From positions 1 through 64,000 of the forward strand of contig JARLHN010000018.1 in NCBI GenBank assembly GCA_031292255.1: 64,000 bases of DNA, given 5' to 3'. A model generated the notes under the pieces. The model did not search any database and had not been told where the DNA came from. It saw nothing but the letters and a program-made list of their open reading frames with translations. The position numbers were made by a program, and so were the translations under genes. Source of the DNA: Oryzomonas sp. (GTDB lineage: Bacteria; Desulfobacterota; Desulfuromonadia; Geobacterales; Pseudopelobacteraceae). This document shows, piece after piece, positions 26,223 to 35,484 of this stretch (the stretch's first letter is position 1; each line of letters starts with the position of its first letter).

Positions 26223-27143
26223 TTAGCGTGAGCCAGGGAGTGGTTTTTCTTTCGGGGTAATTGTAAACGTGCTCGAAGTCGGATAGGCAAAATCTATATC
26301 CGCACACCCAACAAATCCTTCCAGTATCGCCTCCCAGATTTCCTGGGTGCTCTCACGCCTTCTGCGGGGTTCGCAGAGATGGCGCATGGTCAGGAGAACT
26401 CCGCTCGCTTCCACGGATGTGAAGACAATCGGGTTCAGATTGGGAGCGTGGATGATAAATTCATGCGGAGATTCTTGCAATTTGCTTTCTGCAATGGGAA
26501 TGAGATGTCCGGAATGGTTGGTCGCGATTTGCTGCAGGATTTCCTTGGCTTTTTTCCAATCGCTTTCAAACGTTATGAGGACAGGAATTTCGTTCCAGAT
26601 GTAATCGAACCATCCTTGCGTGTAGACTGTCTGCGGATCGACGAAAACCTTGCCGTTGGGTACGTGCACGATTCTCCCGGTGCTTTGGTCCGCATGGACC
26701 CAACTGCCGATCTCCATCATGGTGAATTGAAAAACACTTATGTCGATCACGTCACCCGCATGATTTCCGATCTGAATGCGGTCCCCCACATCGAATGGAC
26801 GCCTCCAGAGAATGAAAAACCACCCTGCCACGTTTACCAGCGGATCTTTCATAGCGATTGCAAGGCCGGCCGACACAATCCCCAGAAATGTCGTCACTGT
26901 ATGGAATTCCTCGAGCCATACCCTGCCGATCAGTATGAAGGCGAAAGTAAATGCGACATAATTTGATATTTTACGCCATTGATATCTGGTCAGTGAATTC
27001 CCGGTGCGTTGCCATACCCGTTTTAAAATGAGCCAGCGAAAGAGCCAAAGAATTAAGATGCAGATCAGGGTAGTGATCAACTTACCGTATAATTCAGATG
27101 GGATGCCGGTGGCTTTCTGAAGCCATTCGGTGATGGGTCTCAT
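26223..27143 (-). CDS. MscS-family small-conductance mechanosensitive channel
   Basis: 306 residues. N-terminal membrane helices (about 15-110) lead into the MscS pore helix and beta domain: FLGIVSAGLAIAMKDPLVNV, AGWFFILWRRPFDVGDRIQI. A cytoplasmic cage follows. These channels open on membrane tension to release solutes at osmotic downshock. The start follows GGGAG. Together with MscL at 56517 the window has two osmotic release valves. Confidence 0.88.
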   Translation of the reverse strand: MRPITEWLQKATGIPSELYGKLITTLICILILWLFRWLILKRVWQRTGNSLTRYQWRKISNYVAFTFAFILIGRVWLEEFHTVTTFLGIVSAGLAIAMKDPLVNVAGWFFILWRRPFDVGDRIQIGNHAGDVIDISVFQFTMMEIGSWVHADQSTGRIVHVPNGKVFVDPQTVYTQGWFDYIWNEIPVLITFESDWKKAKEILQQIATNHSGHLIPIAESKLQESPHEFIIHAPNLNPIVFTSVEASGVLLTMRHLCEPRRRRESTQEIWEAILEGFVGCADIDFAYPTSSTFTITPKEKPLPGSR

Positions 27144-27261
27144 GCTTTATCTCCCTAGCGTCAGGATAAAATTAATCATAGTTTTTCCATGGATTCTTAT
27201 TGCACGGTCTTCTGTTGAGAGTGGAACAGAAGGACTTGGAATTTGCCGGTGTACCGAGTCC

Positions 27262-28803
27262 CTAAGGACCTCCTCTGCCCGATGAGGTATCTGTGTTGAC
27301 CTCGGCAGCGTTTTGCCACCCTCCACCCAATGCCACAAAGAGGGCGACCGTATCCTGCAGGCGCTGGGCCTGGGCCTGGAGATACCCGATCCGCGCCTGC
27401 TGGTATTGCCCATTCGCGGTGAGAACCTGCAGGTAGTTGACGGTGCCAGCTTGATAATTGGCCTGGATGAGCCGGAGCGCTTCCCCGGCCGTCTTGAGTG
27501 CCTGGGACTGGGCCTGCAGGGCTTCGGCGTCATGTTCCAGCGCCCGCAAGGCATCGGCAATCTGGGCAAGGGCGGCAAGCACGGTCTGGCGATAGATGGC
27601 CAGCGCCTGCTGATACGCTTCCTGGGCCGCTTTTCTCTTGAACCACAAGGTCCCGCCGCGAAACAGCGGGGCGCTGACGTCCGCACCTATGCTCCAGAAG
27701 TTGCCGCTGAAGAGGCTATTCATCGACGTGCCGTTCTGCCCATAGGAGCCATTTAACGTAAAGCTCGGAAGCAGTGCGGCGGTGGCCACGCCGATATCCG
27801 CGCCGGCACTGTGGAGCTGTGCCTCGGCAGCGAGGATGTCGGGACGTTGGCGCACCAGTTCCGAGGGGAGCGTGACCGGCAGCGCACCTGGAAGCGTGAA
27901 GTCGGATAATTCAAAGCGTGGCGGAGCCCATTCTCCTGGTGCGCGACCGGCCAAGGTGGCAAGAAGGTGTTCGGCATGGCTCACGTTTTGTTTCAGGGGA
28001 GGGAGCAACGCCTCGAAAGAGGCCAACTGGCTCAGTAGGCTGAGCACGTTCGAGTACGGAACCGTACCTGCGCGCGCCTGTATTTCGGTAATCCCGGCTT
28101 GTTCCCGCAGTAAGGCGACGATCTGTTCGGTGGCCGTGATCTGTTCGCGGTAGGCTGCCCCGGCAATCACGGTATTTTCAACATTACCCAAAAGCGTAAG
28201 GTATGTTCCCTGAGCCATGGCCTGCTGCACGGCAACCTGGGCCTGCAGCCCCTCCACCATTCTTCGTTCGCCGCCAAAGACATCAAGGGCATAGCTGACC
28301 GTCGCCGACAGGGTAAATAGATTAAAAATGGTGCCGGGAGAAGTTGATCCCAGGCTGGCTGGGGAGGATTTTTGCCGGCTGGCGCCAAATCCGGCGTCGA
28401 GTTGGGGATAGAACACTCCGTATCCTGCCCGCAGGTTATCCTGGCTCTGGCGCAGACTCGACTGAGCCGACTGGAGGCTTGGGTTGCCGGTTATGGCATC
28501 GTTCACAACGGCGTCGAGCTTCGCGGAATTAAACAGCCGCCACCAATCCGCAGGGACCGGTGCACCCTTGGCAAACTGCTGCGCCCGGCCGTCCGCGGCA
28601 ATGGTCGCTGACGGCTCCGCCCCTTGCGTATAGTGGTCAACGGCAGGGGGCGCGGGGCGCACGAAATCCGGCCCTACCGCGCAACCCGCAAGGAAGAGCA
28701 GCAATGCCCCATACACTCCCCTCGCTCCCCGGATTCCAACGGGTACGCTGACGAGTGTTGTAACTTTCTGCCGCAACGTGTCAAGTAGTCGATCTAAAGA
28801 CAT
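27262..28803 (-). CDS. Outer membrane efflux lipoprotein (NodT/OprM type)
   Basis: About 513 residues from the ATG at 28803 (AAGGAAAGTCAA). Lipobox LLFLAGC, then CAVGPDFVRPAPPAV, the standard start of NodT-type outer membrane factors. Two OEP repeats follow (LDAVVNDAITGNPSLQSAQS; RQRPDILAAEAQLHSAGADI). It forms the TolC-like exit duct of a tripartite pump. It is the last gene of a same-strand set with a membrane-fusion protein, an ATPase and a permease, so it probably serves that exporter. Confidence 0.9.
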   Translation of the reverse strand: MSLDRLLDTLRQKVTTLVSVPVGIRGARGVYGALLLFLAGCAVGPDFVRPAPPAVDHYTQGAEPSATIAADGRAQQFAKGAPVPADWWRLFNSAKLDAVVNDAITGNPSLQSAQSSLRQSQDNLRAGYGVFYPQLDAGFGASRQKSSPASLGSTSPGTIFNLFTLSATVSYALDVFGGERRMVEGLQAQVAVQQAMAQGTYLTLLGNVENTVIAGAAYREQITATEQIVALLREQAGITEIQARAGTVPYSNVLSLLSQLASFEALLPPLKQNVSHAEHLLATLAGRAPGEWAPPRFELSDFTLPGALPVTLPSELVRQRPDILAAEAQLHSAGADIGVATAALLPSFTLNGSYGQNGTSMNSLFSGNFWSIGADVSAPLFRGGTLWFKRKAAQEAYQQALAIYRQTVLAALAQIADALRALEHDAEALQAQSQALKTAGEALRLIQANYQAGTVNYLQVLTANGQYQQARIGYLQAQAQRLQDTVALFVALGGGWQNAAEVNTDTSSGRGGP

Positions 28804-28869
28804 TTGACTTTCCTTCAGGGTTCTTCCCAATGGCTGCCAGGCGAGTGGTCAGCCATATTTTGGCAACGA

Positions 28870-29958
28870 CTATTTTCCCCCAATATATACATCCACCAGT
28901 TGACCGGGATACAGGGCGGTATCCTTTGGTTTCGAGAACCGGAACAGCACCGGCAGGACCCGTACATCGACCCTCTCGGTCCTCTGGTTAGACAACTCGA
29001 TCTTCGGCGACACGTAAGGCTGAACCCGGACATATTCCAGGGGGATGCTTATGTCGGTCCCCCGGATGAACATTTTCGCCGTCATTTTTCCGGCTGGCGG
29101 CAGCCGATGCACGAGGATCTCGTCAATATAGCACCTGACGCCGATATAATTCTGCGCACTCCCCATGACAATGGCCGGATTTGTTGATCCCTGCGTATAG
29201 GTATCATACGTGCCTTGCGGGGATATGTAGCTGCCGGTGGTTGTATTAATGGCGAGAACCACGCCATCAGCAGGCGCCTTTATCACATATTTATTCAGGA
29301 GGGCGTTTGCAGACCGGTACGCCTCGGTCAAAGCGTTATACTGGCGCTCCTGATTACGGATGTCATAAATCCAGGCCCCTGCCTTGGTGAGCTCATACTG
29401 CTTGCGGAACACTTCGAGATTTGTTTTTGCCACCTTGACAGCGTTTTCGGCGTTATCCAGATCATTTTTACTCACTGATTTAGGCTCGAGTTCATAGGAT
29501 CTACGCTGCTTGTCCAATTGGTCCTGGGCGTTTTTGAGGCCGGCGATCGCATTGTCCACCTGGGCCCTGGCAACCTCGAGTGTTTCCTTTCTCGGCTGGG
29601 CCCTGAGCTCCTCAAGGAGCGCCCGTGCCGCTTCGGCCTGGGACTTCTGCTGCGTTGCGGTTGCCCGCTGCACGGAATCGTCGATCATGATGAGCGGCGT
29701 TCCTTGCCGTACGCTTTGTCCCTCGACGACCGGGATGCTGGTAACCATCCCCGCCACTTCCGGATAGATGTTTATGTTCTCTCCGTTTGATTGGTAGCTT
29801 TCGATGATGCCGTTCGCGTAGATCCCTTGTCCATAGGGGTTCGAGGCAGGGTTGAATACGGGCGGCGGCGGTTTTTTCTCGATGCCCAATATATAGGCGC
29901 TCACCAGGCCGGCCACCAGTCCTATGACGGCAAGGATGAATATGACCTTATTCCTCAC
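28870..29958 (-). CDS. HlyD/DevB-type membrane fusion protein
   Basis: About 362 residues from a GTG at 29958 behind AAGGAGGGGAAC. It overlaps the end of the ATPase gene by 11 bases, indicating coupling. One N-terminal membrane helix (FILAVIGLVAGLVSAYILG), then lipoyl halves (YPEVAGMVTSIPVVEGQSV ... ADGVVLAINTTTG) around a long helical hairpin. It bridges the inner membrane ABC transporter and the outer membrane duct. With its neighbours it resembles DevB of the DevBCA glycolipid exporters. Confidence 0.88.
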   Translation of the reverse strand: MRNKVIFILAVIGLVAGLVSAYILGIEKKPPPPVFNPASNPYGQGIYANGIIESYQSNGENINIYPEVAGMVTSIPVVEGQSVRQGTPLIMIDDSVQRATATQQKSQAEAARALLEELRAQPRKETLEVARAQVDNAIAGLKNAQDQLDKQRRSYELEPKSVSKNDLDNAENAVKVAKTNLEVFRKQYELTKAGAWIYDIRNQERQYNALTEAYRSANALLNKYVIKAPADGVVLAINTTTGSYISPQGTYDTYTQGSTNPAIVMGSAQNYIGVRCYIDEILVHRLPPAGKMTAKMFIRGTDISIPLEYVRVQPYVSPKIELSNQRTERVDVRVLPVLFRFSKPKDTALYPGQLVDVYIGGK

Positions 29959-30652
29959 GTTCCCCTCCTTGTTCAATGCCGGTGATCCTGCCATCCTCCA
30001 TTTTGATTATCCTGTCGGCATATTCGAAGATCCTGCTGTCGTGGGTAACGATAATGATGCACCGTTTCTCGTTCAGGATGTTTTTCTTGACAAACTCCAG
30101 GATTCTTCTGCCCGTGTCCCCGTCCAGGGAGGCGGTAGGCTCGTCGAAGATCAGGATATCGGGACGGCTGGCGATGGCCCGCGCGATGGCCACCCGCTGC
30201 TGCTCCCCGCCGCTCAGCTTGACCGGCGGGAGCAGGGCCCGGTCCTTGATGCCGACGATCTCCAGGTACTTCATGGCCTCGTTAATGGACTCATTCCAGT
30301 CCAGCCGTTTCAGAATGAGGGGGATGGCCACATTCTCGACAGTGGTGAGGCGCGGAAAGAGGTGGTAATCCTGGAACACGAACCCCACCTTGTTCAGCCT
30401 GAAGTCGGCGATCCGGTCGCTCGTCATGGCCCAGAGGTCCTGGCCTTCCACCATGACCGTCCCCGAATTCGGCCTGAGAATCCCCGAGATCAGGCTTAAC
30501 AGAGTTGTTTTCCCGCTCCCCGACGGGCCTTCGATGAAGAGCATTTCCCCGAACCAGGCATCAAAGCTGATCTCGTGTACAGCGACCGTCTTGGTCTCAC
30601 CCTCGCCAAACCACTTGACCAATTCAGTTGCCCGCATCGCCAGCTCAGCCAT
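29948..30652 (-). CDS. ABC transporter ATPase (LolD/DevA-like)
   Basis: 234 residues. Walker A GPSGSGKTTLL, signature LSGGEQQRVAIARA, Walker B ILIFDEPTASLD and the H-loop THDSR are all intact. The close match to MacB/LolD-type ATPases fits its FtsX-like permease neighbour, whose stop lies one base before this ATG. It powers export or extraction of a substrate from the inner membrane. Confidence 0.93.
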   Translation of the reverse strand: MAELAMRATELVKWFGEGETKTVAVHEISFDAWFGEMLFIEGPSGSGKTTLLSLISGILRPNSGTVMVEGQDLWAMTSDRIADFRLNKVGFVFQDYHLFPRLTTVENVAIPLILKRLDWNESINEAMKYLEIVGIKDRALLPPVKLSGGEQQRVAIARAIASRPDILIFDEPTASLDGDTGRRILEFVKKNILNEKRCIIIVTHDSRIFEYADRIIKMEDGRITGIEQGGEREE

Positions 30653-30653
30653 A

Positions 30654-31790
30654 CTACCCCCGGAAGATGTCGAACGGTTCGATCCTGAGTACCTTCCTGA
30701 CGCCTATGTAGCTTGAAATGCCGGCGATTATCAGGACCATGACGAATGCAAAACCGAGACTTGAGTACGTTATCATTGCCGCATAGCTCGGCAGCCTGAG
30801 TTTTGCGACGGTTATCACCAGGGAGGCGAGGCCGATGCCGAGGCCATAACCGGCAAGAGAGGTAAAGGTTGCCTGGAACAGGATCATAAAGACGAGTTCC
30901 TTTCCTTTTGCCCCGATCGCCTTTAACGCCCCAAATTTGTCCAGATTCTCCAGGATGAACGTATAGAAGGTCTGCCCCGATATGGAAAGCCCGACGATGA
31001 AACTGATCACCGTCATGATGAGGACATTGGTGCCGATGCCGGTTTGGTACTTGTAAAAGTTGGAAGTTTTTTGGATGAATTCTTTCTTGGTCAAGGCTTC
31101 GTATCCGAGTGCCGCCACCTGCGCCTTGATGTTCGACACGGCATCGCCGCTCTTGGGCTCAATCAGAATGAACGCGGTTGTGAACCTTGTGGAGGGGATG
31201 TATTGGAGCGCCCTGTTATACGTTGTATAAAGGGTCGGCACGCCAAACAGGCTGCCGGTCGATACGCGCGCTATGCCGACGATCACACCCCGGTGGTCGT
31301 TCAGCTCAAACTCCGTGCCGATGCGGGGGTTGTCGAGCTTTGGGAATTCCGAATCCTTGACCACCACAAAGGCGTTTTCCGCGTAGATATCCTCGATCCG
31401 CCCCTCGATCAGTTCAGGCCGCCCGTAGAGGCTGGCATCATCGAGCCCAATGACTGTCACTGACTGGTAGACGCCACTGCGTAGTTTCACCAGAGCCCCG
31501 GCGGAATAAAGCGGCACGGCATATTTAACCCCGTTGATGCTCCGCACCGCGTCGAGGACGTAATCAGGCAATGGGATAGTGTTCGCCGGTGTATTGACCG
31601 CGGGGTCCATCACCCATACCTTGGCGCCAACGTTAAGGACGGTGGCGGATGAACGATGCAGGATGCCGGCGAACATGGAGGTCATCATGACCATCAGAAA
31701 AACGGCAAACGTGATCCCAACCAGGAGGGCGGCAAATTTCCCCTTGTCGTTCACCAACAGCTTGTAGGCGATTTTCAGGATGCCTTTCAC
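30654..31790 (-). CDS. FtsX-like ABC permease (DevC type)
   Basis: 378 residues. One N-terminal membrane helix (FAALLVGITFAVFLMVMMTS), a large periplasmic domain (about 45-250), then three C-terminal helices of the FtsX fold. The start ILKIAYKLLVNDKGKFAALL is typical of DevC-type permeases, exporters of heterocyst glycolipids in cyanobacteria with homologues elsewhere. It is the first gene of the four-gene exporter; the substrate is unknown, a lipid or peptide by analogy. Confidence 0.88.
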   Translation of the reverse strand: MKGILKIAYKLLVNDKGKFAALLVGITFAVFLMVMMTSMFAGILHRSSATVLNVGAKVWVMDPAVNTPANTIPLPDYVLDAVRSINGVKYAVPLYSAGALVKLRSGVYQSVTVIGLDDASLYGRPELIEGRIEDIYAENAFVVVKDSEFPKLDNPRIGTEFELNDHRGVIVGIARVSTGSLFGVPTLYTTYNRALQYIPSTRFTTAFILIEPKSGDAVSNIKAQVAALGYEALTKKEFIQKTSNFYKYQTGIGTNVLIMTVISFIVGLSISGQTFYTFILENLDKFGALKAIGAKGKELVFMILFQATFTSLAGYGLGIGLASLVITVAKLRLPSYAAMITYSSLGFAFVMVLIIAGISSYIGVRKVLRIEPFDIFRG

Positions 31791-31864
31791 TGCCTTATCC
31801 TTTCCAGGGTCGCCTCACCACATTGTCATATCCATGAATTTCAAGCATATATTGAAACTGTAAA

Positions 31865-31884
31865 CCCCCACCTCCGGGTGGGGG
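31865..31884 (-). terminator. Hairpin terminator after the glycine-rich lipoprotein gene
   Basis: Perfect 8-bp GC stem CCCCCACC/GGTGGGGG with a 4-base loop, followed on the minus strand by TTTACAGTTT. It separates the glyoxalase-lipoprotein unit from the exporter operon. Confidence 0.6.
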
Positions 31885-32042
31885 AATGTATTGGTACATC
31901 GCTCCGTAAAATCAGGTATCGTCAGCGTCTGATGATCTCGCGTGCAACGGAATCCGCCAGTAAATCGCGATTATCACTCGTACGTCAGCAATAATAGGGG
32001 AGCTCTACTCAGAAACGGGATCACGCACTGCCGACACATGCT

Positions 32043-32369
32043 TTAACGCCTTCCACCGCCGCCGCCACCATGACCGCCACCACCATGGGACGGAAGAGAC
32101 GGCATCGAATGGGAAGCTGGCGCGGATCTATAAGAATGCGTACCGCCTCCACCTGGTCCACGATGGTCACCTCCGCGAAACGGCGCCACATGGTAACCAG
32201 GTCCCCATCCGTCGTAATACGCACCATAGGGTTCGTCGTAATCCACACCAACGCCGACACCGTCGTCGTATCCGTATCCGCCGGCCGGTACAATGCAGCC
32301 CGCCAGGAGGACCGTCAGGCTCCCGACTCCAAATGCGAGTACTAACCAGCGTAAGAGCAAGTTATTCAC
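32043..32369 (-). CDS. Glycine/histidine-rich lipoprotein
   Basis: 108 residues from a GTG at 32369 behind AAGGAGGTGCCAA, overlapping the VOC gene end by 8 bases (coupled). Lipobox VLLAGC, then a Gly/Tyr/Asp-rich segment (YGYDDGVGVGVDYDEPYGAY) and a Gly/His tail (SHGGGGHGGGGGG). No known domain. Expected as an outer membrane lipoprotein in the module E transcript. Confidence 0.65.
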   Translation of the reverse strand: MNNLLLRWLVLAFGVGSLTVLLAGCIVPAGGYGYDDGVGVGVDYDEPYGAYYDGWGPGYHVAPFRGGDHRGPGGGGTHSYRSAPASHSMPSLPSHGGGGHGGGGGGRR

Positions 32370-33348
32370 TTGGCACCTCCTTACTCTCGGCATCCGGCCA
32401 TTCAAGCAGTCCGAAAGGCGCCCCCAGAGGATCGGCGACTACCGCAACCTTACCCCCGTGGCGATCGACCTGCGGCTCAACCAGCACGCGGCCGCCGAGT
32501 TCCACGACCTTTGCCGACATCTTTACCGCATCTTCGACGCGCACGTAATTGAGCCAATGGGGACGGGCCTTTGGTATGTTGACAGGCAGTGTATTCACGC
32601 TTGCGCGAGCATAGTCGTCGGATGCGAGCAAGAGATGTTGGACGCCGGGGGTGGAGGGCAACTCAAAGACCTCGTAATTGAATAATTTCTGGTAGAAAGC
32701 GGCACCGGCGTCCGGATCGCTCGTGATGAGTGAGCTCCAGATCCATTCTCCGGGGGCGGCCAGGACGTCGGGAGGATCGCCGCTACTTGAAGCAAGGGCC
32801 ACAAAAACAGCCCCCTGGGGATCCGCAAACACTGCTTCCTGACCGCGGTTGGGGACGTTGTGCGGTTCGAACAGCACCTTCGCGCCATTTTGCACTGCAA
32901 TCTTTTTTGCCGCATCGACATCGCCCACGGCGAAGAAACTCAGCCATACCGGCTGCCGATGCTCACCCGCCGGTACATCCTTGTGCATCAGTCCCGAGAC
33001 CGGACGGCCATCGAGAAATGCCTCGGCGTACTTTGTTCCGCCAGCCTGAATGTCACGGTATGTCCAGCCAAACAGACCTGCATAGAACTTCTTGGCAGCG
33101 GCGAGGTCCGGGGTCACCAATTCGACAAATACGATTTTGCCGAGATGATGTTCCTGGCCGGCCGGCTCGACAATCGCCGGCAGCTGGAGAGGTGCGGCCA
33201 TGCCCGGCATGGCATTCGCGACGCAGAAAAATGCAGCGAACAACCCTTGTCTGAGAAAACGTCCGACTCGATCGGGCTTCATCCTCTGTGTACCGTTCCG
33301 ATTTGGCGCCGGTGAATTACTTTGATGTGATCTGTGTCGCGGATTCAT
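32362..33348 (-). CDS. Exported two-domain VOC (glyoxalase-like) protein
   Basis: 328 residues. After a hydrophilic start there is a Sec-like signal (LRQGLFAAFFCVANAMPGMA), unusual for this superfamily. Two VOC domains follow (about 70-190 and 205-320), each with the paired beta-alpha-beta pattern (FVELVTPDLAAAKKFYAGLF; SSLITSDPDAGAAFYQKLF) and DPxGAxF endings. VOC proteins bind a metal and handle small oxo-compounds or antibiotics; no substrate can be assigned. The ATG follows CACAAGGAGATC. It is driven by sigma-54 module E. Confidence 0.75.
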   Translation of the reverse strand: MNPRHRSHQSNSPAPNRNGTQRMKPDRVGRFLRQGLFAAFFCVANAMPGMAAPLQLPAIVEPAGQEHHLGKIVFVELVTPDLAAAKKFYAGLFGWTYRDIQAGGTKYAEAFLDGRPVSGLMHKDVPAGEHRQPVWLSFFAVGDVDAAKKIAVQNGAKVLFEPHNVPNRGQEAVFADPQGAVFVALASSSGDPPDVLAAPGEWIWSSLITSDPDAGAAFYQKLFNYEVFELPSTPGVQHLLLASDDYARASVNTLPVNIPKARPHWLNYVRVEDAVKMSAKVVELGGRVLVEPQVDRHGGKVAVVADPLGAPFGLLEWPDAESKEVPSE

Positions 33349-33464
33349 AGTGATCTCCTTGTGGTAAAGAACGGATATTTCCAGCTTCGTTGCAAAGAGA
33401 TTCCAAACGTTATTAACTCAAAACATTGCAGAAAACACATTACTGTTCTGTCAACAATTACAAG

Positions 33465-33607
33465 GCAACTAATGTGCCAAAGAGAACTTGCAAATTCAGA
33501 GCGTGCAAGGACTTGATTGCATTGAAACAAGTAGAAAAGATCGCGGACCGGGAAGGAAAACTGTCAGCCGTATCAGTCATATTTGGCAAAACCACCAAAT
33601 ATGATAG
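33465..33607 (-). promoter_or_regulatory. Sigma-54 promoter module E
   Basis: Dyad 33574-33607, whose arms extend inward as a perfect TCATATTT/AAATATGA pair; a perfect IHF consensus AATCAAGTCCTTG (33507-33519); and -24/-12 TTGGCACATTAGTTGCC (33465-33481), GG-N10-GC. The dyad centre is 112 bp from the -24 GG. It points to the VOC gene and lies back to back with module H. Confidence 0.8.
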
Positions 33608-33736
33608 TTATATTATAGCAACTATTTGAAAAGTTGCATCGCTTCGTATAAATTTCAAGACTATCCCAAATGGTCCAGTCGTCAGTTTACCAAGGCGCCT
33701 CCGGATCTCGGCACCTCCTCAATCCCCCACCATAAT

Positions 33737-33882
33737 CCGTCACATATGGCGTTTATGTTAAACGTGACGGATTTCCATGGCGGCTTTTTCCGGTCATGAA
33801 AGCGCTCGCCGAGAATTTGACCCGTAGCATCAGCCTGTTGCGCTTGCGGCTTCCGCAGGTTTTATCTGGCTCGTTCGTTGCT
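33737..33882 (+). promoter_or_regulatory. Sigma-54 promoter module H
   Basis: One of two copies on the plus strand. Dyad 33737-33770 (CCGTCAC/GTGACGG exact), IHF-like CATCAGCCTGTTG (33828-33840), and -24/-12 CTGGCTCGTTCGTTGCT (33866-33882) with GG-N10-GC. The dyad centre is 115 bp from the -24 GG, and the -12 GC is 66 bases from the lipoprotein ATG at 33947. Confidence 0.78.
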
Positions 33883-33946
33883 GCTTAAATAAGAGGTATA
33901 ATTAATGGATGAAGGATATCCGCAACATGGAAATGAGAGGTGGCAG

Positions 33947-34105
33947 ATGAAAAAACATATTTGGGCCAGACTGGCAATCCTGCTTGTGACGCTCTCGACG
34001 CTGTCCGGTTGTATCTGGTGGCCGTATGGGGAGGAGAGAGGCCGTGGCGGAGGAGGCGGACGTCATGAAGAACATCGCGGCGGTGATGAAGGCGGCCGTC
34101 GTTAA
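33947..34105 (+). CDS. 52-residue lipoprotein with Gly/Arg/His tail
   Basis: The ATG at 33947 follows GAGAGGTGGCAG. Signal MKKHIWARLAILLVTLSTLS with lipobox Cys right after, then WWPYGEERGRGGGGGRHEEH and GGDEGGRR. Its leader closely matches the module G lipoprotein at 58919 (MKK...RLAIL...STxxGC), so the two are probably duplicated along with their promoter. The low-complexity mature part has no known fold. First gene after module H; the DUF4124 gene follows 59 bases later. Confidence 0.7.
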   Translation: MKKHIWARLAILLVTLSTLSGCIWWPYGEERGRGGGGGRHEEHRGGDEGGRR

Positions 34106-34164
34106 TCGTGAAACAATATAACATCGCTTCCGAATCAAAACGGGCAAACGGGCGGAGACATACG

Positions 34165-34692
34165 ATGAAAAAAGCCATGATACTCCCGCTGTTGATACTT
34201 TGCAGCGCGGCAGTGGCCGATGCTGGGGTCTACAAATGGGCCAACGATCAGGGGGTGGTCAGCTTCAGCGACAATCCGGCCCAGATCCCTTCCCGGTACC
34301 GCAGCAAGGCGATGAAGGTGGAGGAGGACACCAGCTTCGATCCCAAGGTTCTGCAGGAGCTGCGGGAAGAGGTGGAAAAGCCGCGCCATGATAAAACCGC
34401 GACGCCGCGAGCGGTCACGACAGCCGACAGCGAGCAGGCCGCTCCGGTGACGCCGGGTAGGCAACAGGAAATCAAAGGACATTTGGGGGGAGATCAGACG
34501 GACCCCGCAGTGCAGAGCGTGAAGAAGACACTGCCCGTAACACCGGGGAGACAGCAGGAAATCAAGGGGCATTTGGGGGGAGATCAAACGGACCCCACGC
34601 CACCGAGCATGACTCAGCCCAAACCGATTCCGCCGGGCGAACAGCCGAAACCGGCGCCGGCGGACATGGAGCAACCGACGCCGATGAAATAG
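34165..34692 (+). CDS. Exported DUF4124 protein with a 22-residue tandem repeat
   Basis: About 175 residues from the ATG at 34165 (GGAG, 7-base spacing), which exposes a signal peptide (ILCSAAVADA). DUF4124 follows at once (GVYKWANDQGVVSFSDNPAQ), a small periplasmic domain of unknown role. Two near-perfect copies of a repeat built on VTPGRQQEIKGHLGGDQTDP come next, then a Pro/Lys/Gln tail. In-frame upstream codons from 34108 are probably untranslated. Likely co-transcribed with the lipoprotein from module H. Confidence 0.75.
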   Translation: MKKAMILPLLILCSAAVADAGVYKWANDQGVVSFSDNPAQIPSRYRSKAMKVEEDTSFDPKVLQELREEVEKPRHDKTATPRAVTTADSEQAAPVTPGRQQEIKGHLGGDQTDPAVQSVKKTLPVTPGRQQEIKGHLGGDQTDPTPPSMTQPKPIPPGEQPKPAPADMEQPTPMK

Positions 34693-34779
34693 GCCCAAAA
34701 GGTGAACATGCGAGAGCTCTGCCCCCTGTTTTCGCTGGCCGGTCGGCGTGCCGGAAACATGACCGTTCGCCCCGGCTTC

Positions 34780-35361
34780 TCATTCTTTCAAGCGCTGCCT
34801 AAGATACGATCTGATTTTTTTTTGACCAAGACCCAGGATGTAATAGAGCATCATGCCGACACCCGGTATGAAGATTACCACGACCATCCATGCAGCTTTA
34901 ATGGATGGCGTTATGAATTCGCTCTTACTTATATCGAAAATAGTAGCAATCCACGCGATTGCAAGAAATAGCGTTGACAGTATGCAGACAACGACTGCGG
35001 TTGCCAATGATGGAAATGGCTCCTTGGCGTTCCTGGCATTGACAGCGACGGCTCTTCCCTGAATCTGTCTTATCGCTCCCGTTGCCGGCCTTTGCCGTTC
35101 CAGACCATCCTGGTAGGCTGCAATCTGCTTTTCCTGGGTAACAACCGGTATCTTCCGCCGTGTTGCCTCAACTCTGACATGAGGAGCAGGTTCCTTGATC
35201 TGCCCCATGGTCTCGGAGGCCACCTTTTCGCGGTACTTTTCCGGCACGGATGCGGGATCGTCCGTGAAGTTTATGCCGTTTTCATCTTCCCACCGGTAAA
35301 CTTCAGCAGATGCAACCGGAGCAAGAAGAACCAACAGGTAAATGATGATGACCGTTTTCAA
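34780..35361 (-). CDS. DUF4124 - PLDc_N membrane protein
   Basis: 193 residues. TTG start behind GGAGGCAAGGTGCAC. Signal or first helix, then DUF4124 (EVYRWEDENGINFTDDPASV), a linker, and a C-terminal two-helix PLDc_N-type segment (AAWMVVVIFIPGVGMMLYYIL). PLDc_N is the membrane anchor found ahead of cardiolipin synthases, here without the enzyme. It shares the DUF4124 domain with the neighbour on the other strand (34165), and the two converge. It may be transcribed from module F through the 75-residue gene. Confidence 0.7.
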   Translation of the reverse strand: MKTVIIIYLLVLLAPVASAEVYRWEDENGINFTDDPASVPEKYREKVASETMGQIKEPAPHVRVEATRRKIPVVTQEKQIAAYQDGLERQRPATGAIRQIQGRAVAVNARNAKEPFPSLATAVVVCILSTLFLAIAWIATIFDISKSEFITPSIKAAWMVVVIFIPGVGMMLYYILGLGQKKIRSYLRQRLKE

Positions 35362-35455
35362 TGTGCACCTTGCCTCCCAATAAGCTGCCGATCGAACGAA
35401 AAAATCAGATGCTTTTCCAAGATCAGCTCAGGCTGGCCCCTTTGAGGGCTAATTG

Positions 35456-35484
35456 GTTTCCGTCCGGAAACACCGGACGGAAAC
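35456..35484. repeat. Palindrome P1 (12-bp perfect arms)
   Basis: GTTTCCGTCCGG and its exact complement around AAACA. It touches the stop codon of the 75-residue gene. One of three related palindromes in the window (others at 35739 and 47687). It may act as a transcript-end hairpin, though no U-run follows. Confidence 0.75.
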
